Assembly: GCA_003151295.1 (NCBI GenBank)
Contig: PLXD01000649.1
Location: forward strand, 1,825 to 7,782
Length of the DNA stretch: 5,958 nt
Reading direction: 5' to 3'
From: Chitinophagaceae bacterium
GTDB lineage: Bacteria > Bacteroidota > Bacteroidia > Chitinophagales > Chitinophagaceae
A program made the translations under genes and the position numbers. Of this stretch, positions 1 to 5,958 are shown in pieces. Position 1 is the first letter of the stretch. Every line of letters begins with the position of its first letter. The notes beneath the pieces were generated by a model. That model had not been told where the DNA came from. It did not search any database and saw nothing but the letters and a program-made list of their open reading frames with translations.

Positions 1-173
1 AAGGAGCGGTTCTCCTGCATGAGCAGCACGACATGCTCTGCGTCGAGCCAGGTGCTGCCAAATTTGGGATCAATGGCCAGGGCTTTTAGTATCGATGGGG
101 GCAGCATGCCTGTAAATCCGGTACCGCCTGCCAGCAGGGCGGCTTTCTTAAGAAAATCTCTTCTGTTGTCCAT
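1..173 (-). CDS. Phosphocholine-type phospholipase C, N-terminal part (cut by window edge)
   Basis: The gene reads leftwards from an ATG at 173-171 and runs off the window after 57 complete codons plus two bases. The N-terminus is a twin-arginine (Tat) signal: Arg4-Arg5 in MDNRRDFLKK, then a hydrophobic Ala/Leu/Gly stretch at residues 11-24. After it comes the motif EHVVLLMQENRS (residues 46-57). This motif marks the phosphoesterase superfamily that includes bacterial phosphocholine-specific phospholipase C and the AcpA acid phosphatase. The Glu-Asn pair of the motif supplies metal ligands in AcpA. Enzymes of the PLC group hydrolyse phosphatidylcholine or sphingomyelin to phosphocholine plus a lipid, outside the cytoplasm after folded export by Tat. 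No good Shine-Dalgarno precedes the ATG. A weak -7-like TACTTTTA lies at 226-219 on this strand, without a matching -33. The gene is co-directional with and downstream of poxB, across 160 bp. Only the family call is firm; the substrate is inferred. Confidence 0.85.
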   Translation of the reverse strand, partial: MDNRRDFLKKAALLAGGTGFTGMLPPSILKALAIDPKFGSTWLDAEHVVLLMQENRS

Positions 174-333
174 AAAATATTTCTTCTTGGGTTGTCTTTA
201 TATTTCTGTCGGCCGGTATAAAAGTATGCGATTATCGGGTTCCTGATGCCATTTGCGGGAAATTTAAGAAGAAGTTAATGAAAATGTAAGATTCATCGTT
301 TTCGTTACTATGCTTTTAGTTTTATAAGAAGAT

Positions 334-2058
334 TTATTTCAGAAAATTGCTCTGCAGGGTCTGCCATACTTCTGCTCCGTCTCCGGCCAGGGTTTGTTTC
401 AGCATGTAGATGCTAAAGCCCTTTGCCTGTTCAAAATCGATCTTTGGTGGAAGCGTTAGCTCGGTGGGATTGACTACTATGTCGAGCAGCACGGGACCCG
501 GATGTTCCAGGGCCTTTTTTATTGCCGGCTGTACGTCTTCGGGTTTCTCGACGCGGATCCCCAGCATGCCTATGGCTTCCGCCATCTTCGCGAAATTTGG
601 GTTTTTCAGGTCCGTACCGAAGGGAGGCAGGCCGGCCACTTTCATTTCCATGGCGACAAAGCCTAAAGAGCTATTATTAAATACGACCAGTTTTACCGGG
701 AGATCATATTGCAGGATAGTTAAAATGTCGCCCATCATCATGGCGAAGCCTCCGTCTCCGGACAGGGATATCACCTGGCGACCAGGGAAAGCCAGTTGTG
801 CGCCGATGGCCTGCGGCATGGCGCTGGCCATGGATCCGTGGTTGAAGGAGCCGATCAGGCGGCGTTCCTGTGTCATTCTCAGGTATCGTGCCGCCCATAC
901 CGTCGGCGCCCCCACGTCTACGGTAAAAATGGCATCCCTGGCTGCCGATTCGCTGATGATACGGGTGAGGTATTCCGGATGAATGGGTGTCTCTCCTTCT
1001 TTGCCTATAGCGTGTGCATCCAGGTTTTCGCGACTTGTTTGATACCTGTCCTGGCAGCGTGTGAGATGGGTACGGTCGGATTTCTGTTCCAGCAAGGGCA
1101 GCAGACCCGAAAGGGTTTCTTTTATGTCTCCGATCAGGCCCCTGTCGAGGCGGCATCTCCTGCCTAATCTTTCGGGGCGGATATCTATCTGCACGATCGT
1201 GGCTTTTGCCGGAAACCAGTCTTTGTAAGGGAAGTCGGTGCCCAGCATGAGCAGCAGGTCGCATTCTTCCATGGCATGATAGCCGGAGGCAAAGCCTATT
1301 AATCCCGTCATTCCGACATCGAAGGGGTTGTCATATTCCACATGCTCTTTTCCCCTGAGTGCATGGACCATCGGGCATAAGATCTTTTCTCCCATCAGCA
1401 TGAGTTCGTGATGGGCGCCAGCACAGCCGCTGCCGCAGAGCAAGGTGGGTTTTGAGGATTGATTGATCAGTGTAGCCAGTTGCTGCATTTCCGTATCGGA
1501 GGGTCTTATGGCTGGCCTGTTGATCAGCAGGCGGTGCTCCAATCCATTCTCTTCCACTTTCTCCATGGCGGTATCGCCCGACAGCCCGATCACGGCGACG
1601 CCGCCCAGGCCTACGGCATGCTGCATGGCTATCTGCAACACCCTGGGCATTTGTTTGGGGGAAGAGATGATCTCGCAATAATGGCTGCATTCGCGGAACA
1701 GCAGTTCCGGGTGGGTCTCCTGGATATAGCCCGTGCCAATTTCACTGCTCGGGATATGGGCGGCGATGGCCAGGACTGGGGCCATGCTGCGGTGGGCATC
1801 ATAGAGGCCGTTGATGAGGTGGAGGTTGCCGGGGCCGCAGCTTCCTGCACAAACCGCTAATTTGCCGGTAAGCTGTGCTTCGGCCCCGGCGGCGAAGGCA
1901 GCGGCTTCTTCATGGCGATAATGGATCCATTCGATATTTTTTCTCTTTCGTATCTCCTCGGTGATGGCGTTCAGAGAATCTCCCACCACGCCGTGGATAC
2001 GGCGGACGCCCGCCTGTTCGAGGATCTCGATGAGTTGGGTAGCGACTGTTTTGGCCAT
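334..2058 (-). CDS. poxB: Pyruvate dehydrogenase (quinone) / pyruvate oxidase PoxB
   Basis: This 574-residue enzyme (E. coli PoxB has 572) oxidatively decarboxylates pyruvate to acetate and CO2 with ThDP and FAD, passing electrons to membrane quinone (probably menaquinone here, by inference). The N-terminal ThDP-PYR domain (about 1-180) has the catalytic Glu50 in RHEEAAAFAAGAEAQLTGK, plus CAGSCGPGNLHLINGLYD (70-87) and HIPSSEIGTGY (101-111). The central FAD domain (about 185-340) has CGSGCAGAHHEL (208-219) and HALRGKEHVEYDNPFDVGM (232-250). The C-terminal ThDP-PP domain has the GDG...NN cofactor motif (G434-D435-G436 to N461-N462) and NHGSMASAMPQAIGAQ (406-421). The tail KGFSIYML...NFLK (546-574) matches the amphipathic membrane-binding alpha-peptide of E. 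coli PoxB, so lipid-activated peripheral membrane binding is expected. The frame is open for 119 codons upstream, but MAKTVATQL aligns with the E. coli start and the extension overlaps the divergent gene, so I place the start at 2058. No clear Shine-Dalgarno is present. Confidence 0.96.
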   Translation of the reverse strand: MAKTVATQLIEILEQAGVRRIHGVVGDSLNAITEEIRKRKNIEWIHYRHEEAAAFAAGAEAQLTGKLAVCAGSCGPGNLHLINGLYDAHRSMAPVLAIAAHIPSSEIGTGYIQETHPELLFRECSHYCEIISSPKQMPRVLQIAMQHAVGLGGVAVIGLSGDTAMEKVEENGLEHRLLINRPAIRPSDTEMQQLATLINQSSKPTLLCGSGCAGAHHELMLMGEKILCPMVHALRGKEHVEYDNPFDVGMTGLIGFASGYHAMEECDLLLMLGTDFPYKDWFPAKATIVQIDIRPERLGRRCRLDRGLIGDIKETLSGLLPLLEQKSDRTHLTRCQDRYQTSRENLDAHAIGKEGETPIHPEYLTRIISESAARDAIFTVDVGAPTVWAARYLRMTQERRLIGSFNHGSMASAMPQAIGAQLAFPGRQVISLSGDGGFAMMMGDILTILQYDLPVKLVVFNNSSLGFVAMEMKVAGLPPFGTDLKNPNFAKMAEAIGMLGIRVEKPEDVQPAIKKALEHPGPVLLDIVVNPTELTLPPKIDFEQAKGFSIYMLKQTLAGDGAEVWQTLQSNFLK

Positions 2059-2281
2059 ACAATTATTTTGAGGATGAGAAATAGATTTTGATGAGGGATA
2101 TAAAGTTAAGGATAAGAATAATTCGGATGCATACCAGGCTGCAAAATCCTTTGTTTTGAATAACGAACCAATTATGAAAGAGGTCGGCAATATCAAATTT
2201 ATTTGGATAAGCAAGTAAACACTGATTGGGAAATAAAAGATGTTCAGGAAGGAAAGTGATACTTTTATTTCAAATAATCGG

Positions 2282-3268
2282 ATGATGAATAAATTATGGG
2301 CCTTACTCTCCGGGCTCTTTATTCTGTATTCATGTAATAGCAGTGTTACGTGGATGGATGAACAAATTGACCCCGGGACAAAATCGAATATTGACAAACT
2401 TGATAAGCAGGTCATAGAAAGTTTGTCTGCGGGAGATTACAGCAAGGCTGAAGGAGTTTTTAGTGATAAGCTAAAAGAAATCGATAAAGGGGGTCATTTC
2501 GATTCTTTGTTTTCCCAGGCGAAAGAGCGGGTTAGCTTTTCAAAGTTCAAAATCAGGAACCAGTTTTACATCAGGAATTCGGTGAAAGAGAAGGATATTT
2601 CTTTCAGGAGCGGGCTTTCCGGCGATCACGATTATTCCCTGGATTTCAAGTCGATCAATAAGGAGACCTTCGCAACCGTTGGTTATTTTGAAGATAGCCT
2701 GCAGATATTGTCTTTAGTGACTATATATGGCAAATATGGGGATACATGGAGACTAAACATGTTCCATCTGGGCATAATACGTTTAATGAACAAGGATGCT
2801 TTTGACTGGTATGAACGTGCCGCAGGTTATTTCAAGAAAGGTTGCTTTGTGGATGCAGCTAATGACCTGGACTTATGCCAGCAAGTTATCGAGCCGGGGA
2901 ATAAAGTCTGGCATTATCAAAAGCAAAAAGATTTCGATAAGTTGAGTCGGCAAGTTTGGGAGGCAACGAACAAAGCATATTCTTTTCCATTGACCGTTAG
3001 CCAGGTTCCCTCAAAACCGAAGATCTTCAAGGAGTTTCCGCAAGTCACGAAGCAGGGCTATTTTCCAATGATCCTATATACGACAAGTCTGAAGATGTCG
3101 GACACTGCGTTATTAAGGAAGGAATGTGATGCGATGCACCAGGTGATCGGCAAAGTATTCCATGGGCTGGACCTTAATAATGAGTATATTATTTACAGGA
3201 TATTTGAAAAGATCCCTTCTAATAATGACCTGGGTGTGAATTATGAGTTTGTGCGGAAGACCCATTAA
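2282..3268 (+). CDS. Predicted lipoprotein of unknown function
   Basis: I do not recognise this gene. From the ATG at 2282 it encodes 328 residues. The N-terminus MMNKLWALLSGLFILYSC is a lipoprotein signal peptide with lipobox L-Y-S-Cys18, so the mature protein should be lipid-anchored and face the periplasm or the cell exterior. Residues 37-165 begin with a helix (DKLDKQVIESLSAGDYSKAE) and end with an alternating strand-like stretch (LVTIYGKYGDTWRLNMFHLG). That pattern resembles small NTF2/cystatin-like domains, but this is a guess. Residues 175-230 (WYERAAGYFKKGCFVDAAND onwards) resemble a TPR-like helix pair. The C-terminal third (240-328) has no motif I can name. An ATG at 2240 would add 14 polar residues before the signal, and ATG 2285 is equally possible; 2282 or 2285 fits a lipoprotein best. 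The gene is divergent from poxB and clearly more AT-rich than its neighbours (21 of 60 bases G+C at 2701-2760, against 43 of 60 at 4441-4500 in the hexosaminidase). Confidence 0.8.
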   Translation: MMNKLWALLSGLFILYSCNSSVTWMDEQIDPGTKSNIDKLDKQVIESLSAGDYSKAEGVFSDKLKEIDKGGHFDSLFSQAKERVSFSKFKIRNQFYIRNSVKEKDISFRSGLSGDHDYSLDFKSINKETFATVGYFEDSLQILSLVTIYGKYGDTWRLNMFHLGIIRLMNKDAFDWYERAAGYFKKGCFVDAANDLDLCQQVIEPGNKVWHYQKQKDFDKLSRQVWEATNKAYSFPLTVSQVPSKPKIFKEFPQVTKQGYFPMILYTTSLKMSDTALLRKECDAMHQVIGKVFHGLDLNNEYIIYRIFEKIPSNNDLGVNYEFVRKTH

Positions 3269-3478
3269 ATAGCCGAAAGAAAGTTAGCGGACCAGGATCC
3301 TGGGCTGGCCGCGGAGATTGCCGGGGAAATGGTGGATGAGGCGGAAAAATTAGAATTTCCCGAATGGATCGATGCTAAGGGAGCCGGGGGCGCCAGTGGT
3401 TTCCTGGCTGGGATAGCGGGCCCCATGATGGGGCTCACGGCTATTGCTGAGCGCAGGCCTTTCAGCGATTTTTTCTGA
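3269..3478 (+). pseudogene. Orphan in-frame coding tract, possible 3' remnant of a lost gene
   Basis: Immediately after the TAA of the lipoprotein gene, the same frame stays open for 69 codons to a TGA at 3476-3478. The codons are rich in G/C at third positions and the translation is protein-like: an acidic helical part (ADQDPGLAAEIAGEMVDEAE), then FPEWIDAKGAG, a glycine/alanine-rich hydrophobic run (GGASGFLAGIAGPMMGLTAI) and a polar end (ERRPFSDFF). The hydrophobic run could be a single membrane segment with glycine-zipper spacing. The only in-frame ATG is at 3329, which would give 49 residues, but its GGGG is too close to serve as a normal ribosome binding site. Base composition jumps from 19 of 60 G+C at 3181-3240 to 39 of 60 at 3361-3420, so this tract probably has a different origin from the preceding gene. 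Alternatives are a real small ORF or a readthrough extension of the lipoprotein. I do not recognise the family. Confidence 0.45.
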
Positions 3479-3490
3479 GTGAAAATCACT
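3478..3490. terminator. Weak hairpin overlapping the TGA of the orphan tract
   Basis: AGTGA (3478-3482) and TCACT (3486-3490) form a 5-bp stem with an AAA loop. The stem starts on the last base of the TGA. It is flanked by a T-run on the left (3468-3474) and an A/T-rich stretch on the right, so it might work weakly in either direction. The stem is short and has little G+C, so this is only a possible terminator. Confidence 0.2.
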
Positions 3491-3605
3491 TAAATTTCAA
3501 TTATTTTCATTTGAAGGATTAAGGATTATGTATTGTGGATAAAGACTATTAGAGTATCTGCAGGGATCGCCGACTGTATAACCGTACATCGATCTAATGC
3601 ATCCA

Positions 3606-3627
3606 TCCATATAAAATCCATATAAAA
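3606..3627 (+). repeat. Two tandem copies of an 11-bp unit upstream of the hexosaminidase gene
   Basis: The unit TCCATATAAAA occurs twice without a gap or mismatch (3606-3616 and 3617-3627), ending 58 bp before the hexosaminidase ATG. A shorter CATCCATC run precedes it. It sits where a promoter or a regulator site would be expected, but I see no clear TTTG/TAnnTTTG pair next to it, so its role is unknown. Confidence 0.6.
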
Positions 3628-3685
3628 GAAGCGGCGGTTCCCGCAAAACGCATTAAATTAAGGCCTTATCATAATATCTCCATAT

Positions 3686-5653
3686 ATGCAAAAGGCAGCA
3701 TTCCGTTTTTCGGCGATTATTTTCCTGTTGTTTTTTATGGAAGGCAGGACACAGGCTGGGGACAGCACCCGTATCCGGCTGATCCCGCAACCAGTCTCGG
3801 TCATCGAGAAGGCCGGTTCATTCGTACTCGATGCCGGCGTGGTGATCGTGGCGGGGAAGGAAATTCCGACTGCTACAGTAAACTGGTTTATTCTCCGGAT
3901 GGCCTCGGAAACAGGAATCACCCTGCGTGGTGGGAATGGCGGAAAGAAGCGCATATCACTGCAATTGCTGTCGTCTACAGATAAGGGTGGGGCGGCTAAG
4001 GGTGGAACTGATAAGGACGGTTTGGGTAAGGATGGACTGGGTAAAGAGGGGTATGTGTTATCGGTGAAGTCTTCGGAGATACGGATAAGCGCCGCAGACC
4101 CGGCGGGTATTTTTTATGGAATGCAGACGGTATTACAATTGTTGCCTACCGGAACAGGGATGGGGCAGGGAATGGCTGCAGAAGGATCTTCGAAGAAATC
4201 GAGGGTGGCGCTTCCTTGTGCCGAGATCAGGGACTACCCGCGTTTTGGCTGGCGGGGGCTGATGCTGGATGTCAGCAGGCATTTTTTCACCAAGGTCGAA
4301 GTGGAGAAATACATCGATGAAATGGCCCGTTATAAATACAATACCCTGCATCTGCATCTCAGCGATGACCAGGGCTGGCGTATCGAGATAAAAAGCCTGC
4401 CTGAGCTAACGGGCGTGGGCGCCTGGCGGGTTCCCCGGACGGGCCGGTGGGCTGAGTTCATGCCTGCCCTGGCCAATGAGCCGGCCACGGACGGCGGGTT
4501 CTATACCCAGGACGATATGCGGGAGATCATCCGGTATGCGCAGGACCGGTATATTACCATCCTTCCGGAGATCGATGTGCCGGCGCATAGTCTGGCGCTG
4601 ATCGCCTCCTATCGCGGGCTCTCCTGTACGCAGTTGCCTTATAGTGTGAATGCGGGCTACCGCAGTCCTGTCCGGGACGACAATGTGCTCTGCATTGGCA
4701 ATGATTCGATCTATGGGATCCTGGATAAGGTATTCACCGAACTGGCGGCGCTTTTCCCTTGCGAATACATTCATATCGGGGGCGATGAGGCCTATAAGGG
4801 ATTCTGGACGGACTGTCCCAAATGCCAGCGGCGTATGGCCGAGGAACACCTGAGCAATGTAGAGGAATTACAGAGTTATTTTATCAAGCGGATAGAAAAG
4901 ATGCTAAAGACCAAGGGCAAGAAACTGATCGGCTGGGATGAGATCCTGGAAGGGGGCCTGGCTCCCGAAGCCACGGTGATGAGCTGGAGAGGGATGAAGG
5001 GCGGCGCAACGGCTGCCCGGCAGGGTCATTCGGTCGTGATGAGTCCCTGGGACTATTGCTATCTGGATCTTTACCAGGGGGAGCCCGCTGCTGAGCCTCC
5101 GACTTACGGGATGTGCCGCCTGAAGGATTCTTATACCTACGATCCGGTCCCGGACAGCGTGGATGAAAAATATATATTGGGCGGACAGGGGAACCTGTGG
5201 TCGGAAAGGGTGCCCAACTTCCGTCATGCGGAATATATGACCTGGCCTCGCGGGCTGGCATTGGCGGAGGTTTACTGGAGTCAGAAGTCGGCGCGTAACT
5301 GGAATGATTTTACGAACAGAATGGAGAGCGAGTTTGCCCGGATGGACAGGGACGGCATTAAATATGCCCGCAGTGTCTATAATGCCATCTTCACTCCCAA
5401 GCGGGAAGCCGATCGCAATTTCAGCGTGATCCTTTCCACGGAAGTAAAGGGCTTGGAGATCTATTACACTTTCGACAATACGAACCCGGATGCCTGTTAT
5501 CCCAAATATACCGGCCAGCCCATCAAATTTCCCATAGGCGCCACGGATCTTACCGTCATCACGTATCGCGATGGGCACCCGATCGGGCAGCAGGTCAGCG
5601 TGAAGAAAGAGGACCTTGCCAAACGTGTGAACGAGGTGCATCATGTATACTGA
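3686..5653 (+). CDS. Secreted beta-N-acetylhexosaminidase, glycoside hydrolase family 20
   Basis: This 655-residue exported enzyme removes terminal GlcNAc or GalNAc from chito-oligosaccharides, glycans or cell-wall fragments. Residues 1-24 form a signal peptide, likely cleaved after TQA24; there is no lipobox Cys, so it is periplasmic or secreted. A GH20b-type N-terminal domain follows (about 30-178, ending with AGIFYGMQTVLQLLP). The TIM-barrel (about 186-535) shows FGWRGLMLDVSRHFF (Arg190 for substrate binding), LHLHLSDDQGWRIEI, ILPEIDVPAHS and HIGGDEA. Asp367 and Glu368 are the polarising Asp and acid/base Glu of the substrate-assisted mechanism. Further pocket motifs are LIGWDEI (W417), MSWRG (W434), SPWDYCYLD (Tyr459) and GGQGNLWSE (W505, E507). 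Residues 572-643 (ILSTEVKGLEIYYTFDNTNP, then ITYRDG) resemble the beta-sandwich at the C-terminus of chitobiases. All catalytic residues look intact. The GH20b domain carries a low-complexity insertion at 99-123. No Shine-Dalgarno is evident at the ATG. The gene is apparently monocistronic. Confidence 0.96.
   Translation: MQKAAFRFSAIIFLLFFMEGRTQAGDSTRIRLIPQPVSVIEKAGSFVLDAGVVIVAGKEIPTATVNWFILRMASETGITLRGGNGGKKRISLQLLSSTDKGGAAKGGTDKDGLGKDGLGKEGYVLSVKSSEIRISAADPAGIFYGMQTVLQLLPTGTGMGQGMAAEGSSKKSRVALPCAEIRDYPRFGWRGLMLDVSRHFFTKVEVEKYIDEMARYKYNTLHLHLSDDQGWRIEIKSLPELTGVGAWRVPRTGRWAEFMPALANEPATDGGFYTQDDMREIIRYAQDRYITILPEIDVPAHSLALIASYRGLSCTQLPYSVNAGYRSPVRDDNVLCIGNDSIYGILDKVFTELAALFPCEYIHIGGDEAYKGFWTDCPKCQRRMAEEHLSNVEELQSYFIKRIEKMLKTKGKKLIGWDEILEGGLAPEATVMSWRGMKGGATAARQGHSVVMSPWDYCYLDLYQGEPAAEPPTYGMCRLKDSYTYDPVPDSVDEKYILGGQGNLWSERVPNFRHAEYMTWPRGLALAEVYWSQKSARNWNDFTNRMESEFARMDRDGIKYARSVYNAIFTPKREADRNFSVILSTEVKGLEIYYTFDNTNPDACYPKYTGQPIKFPIGATDLTVITYRDGHPIGQQVSVKKEDLAKRVNEVHHVY
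3980..4054 (+). repeat. Five 15-bp in-frame repeats inside the hexosaminidase gene
   Basis: Codons 99-123 split into five consecutive pentapeptides: DKGGA, AKGGT, DKDGL, GKDGL and GKEGY. At the DNA level each unit is 15 bp and follows GNT AAR GRN GGN NNN; units 3 and 4 (4010-4024 and 4025-4039) are the most alike. The array lies between the strand ISLQLL and the strand GYVLSVKSSEIRIS of the GH20b domain, where a surface loop is expected, so changes in copy number would keep the reading frame. Confidence 0.75.
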
Positions 5654-5870
5654 GTCACACCAAACTAATTGAATAGGGCAACATCATTATAGTATGTAAT
5701 ATGCAGTGGGAATACACACATCGTAGTAGGATAATACGTTAATAGGGTTATACATATAATTTAAAGTCGTAATATTAGTATCTTTACGATACAATAGAAA
5801 TAATAATTAAGGAATGAATGCTTTTTTCCACATTAAATCCATGTTCGATCCTTTATTGAAGAAAAAATTC

Positions 5871-5878
5871 TACCTTTG
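5871..5878 (+). promoter_or_regulatory. Candidate Bacteroidota-type promoter -7 element
   Basis: TACCTTTG matches the Bacteroidota sigma consensus TAnnTTTG exactly and lies in an AT-rich intergenic region. The -33 side is weaker: TTCG at 5844-5847 stands 23 bases upstream, while the TTG at 5856-5858 is too close at 12 bases. Transcription would start near 5885 and run rightwards out of the window. Confidence 0.4.
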
Positions 5879-5924
5879 ATAAATACAAGATTATATTACA
5901 AGTCTATCCCCCTCTCTCCTCTTT

Positions 5925-5948
5925 TATCCAATATCCTATCCAATTTCC
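5925..5948 (+). repeat. Imperfect 12-bp tandem repeat
   Basis: TATCCAATATCC (5925-5936) is followed directly by TATCCAATTTCC (5937-5948), matching at 11 of 12 positions. It lies about 40-60 bases downstream of the predicted start of transcription, next to a pyrimidine run, so it would be in a 5' untranslated leader if the promoter call is right. The function is unknown. Confidence 0.5.
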
Positions 5949-5958
5949 ACTAGTCGAT

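Larger units (their letters stand above)
5654..5958. other. AT-rich intergenic region after the hexosaminidase gene
   Basis: This 305-bp stretch has no convincing gene. Composition drops at once after the stop (22 of 60 G+C at 5701-5760). No strong terminator hairpin follows the hexosaminidase stop. It holds a small inverted repeat (TCGTAA 5767-5772 with TTACGA 5784-5789, 11-base loop) that overlaps a second one (GTATC 5778-5782 with GATAC 5788-5792), a candidate promoter at 5871-5878, a 19-base all-pyrimidine run (5907-5925) and a 12-bp tandem repeat (5925-5948). It probably contains the 5' regulatory region of a gene to the right. Confidence 0.6.

Noticed and set aside
2113..2146. Possible poxB promoter on the minus strand (TTTG, 21-base gap, TATTCTTA)
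   Set aside because: The -7 side lacks the conserved TTTG ending and the region is AT-rich, so such a match is expected by chance.
2240..2281. Earlier ATG for the lipoprotein gene
   Set aside because: It would put 14 mostly polar residues before the signal peptide; a start at 2282 or 2285 gives a normal lipoprotein signal.
2059..2415. 119-codon upstream extension of the poxB reading frame
   Set aside because: The extension has no similarity to PoxB, is AT-rich and overlaps the divergent lipoprotein gene; the start at 2058 matches E. coli PoxB.
3420..3434. GCCCC-ATGAT-GGGGC hairpin as a terminator
   Set aside because: It lies inside the open coding tract and has no T-run after it.
3265..3489. 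Minus-strand open frame opposite the orphan tract
   Set aside because: It is a Ser/Pro/Ala-rich mirror of the plus-strand coding pattern; the plus-strand translation is far more protein-like.
4406..5644. Long minus-strand open frames opposite the hexosaminidase gene
   Set aside because: They mirror the GC-rich GH20 coding strand and show no family motifs, while the plus-strand frame has a complete set of GH20 catalytic residues.
5814..5879. 21-residue open frame with an AAGGA-like site directly before its ATG
   Set aside because: It is very short, its 3' end overlaps the candidate -7 element, and the AAGGA is too close to the ATG for a normal ribosome binding site.

Overview
The window looks like a chromosomal stretch from a member of the Bacteroidota, most plausibly a Chitinophagaceae-like soil bacterium. 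This is an inference. It rests on genes started without a clear Shine-Dalgarno, a perfect TAnnTTTG -7 element near the right edge, a Tat-exported phosphocholine-type phospholipase C, a secreted GH20 hexosaminidase and a lipoprotein with a simple Cys lipobox.

Layout. The left edge (1-173, minus strand) holds the first 57 codons of a phospholipase C running out of the window. Upstream of it on the same strand, after a 160-bp gap, is a full-length poxB (334-2058, minus), which encodes a thiamine- and FAD-dependent pyruvate:quinone oxidoreductase close to E. coli PoxB. A 223-bp intergenic region separates poxB from a divergent, AT-rich lipoprotein gene of unknown function (about 2282-3268, plus). 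Directly after its stop codon, in the same frame, lies a 69-codon open stretch (3269-3478) with strongly coding-like, GC-rich sequence but no convincing start. It looks like the 3' end of a lost gene or an unannotated small ORF. After 207 bp of AT-rich spacer comes a complete secreted GH20 beta-N-acetylhexosaminidase (3686-5653, plus). The last 305 bp are AT-rich and non-coding, with a candidate rightward promoter for a gene beyond the window.

How the genes fit together. They do not form one evident pathway. PoxB handles overflow carbon at the cytoplasmic membrane (pyruvate to acetate and CO2). The phospholipase and the hexosaminidase are exported hydrolases that scavenge lipid head groups and N-acetylhexosamines, which suits a saprophytic or predatory lifestyle. 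I see no mobile element, CRISPR array, RNA gene or defence system. The points most worth a second look are the orphan coding tract at 3269-3478 with its sharp base-composition boundary, the AT-rich orphan lipoprotein, and a run of five 15-bp repeats inside the hexosaminidase N-terminal domain.
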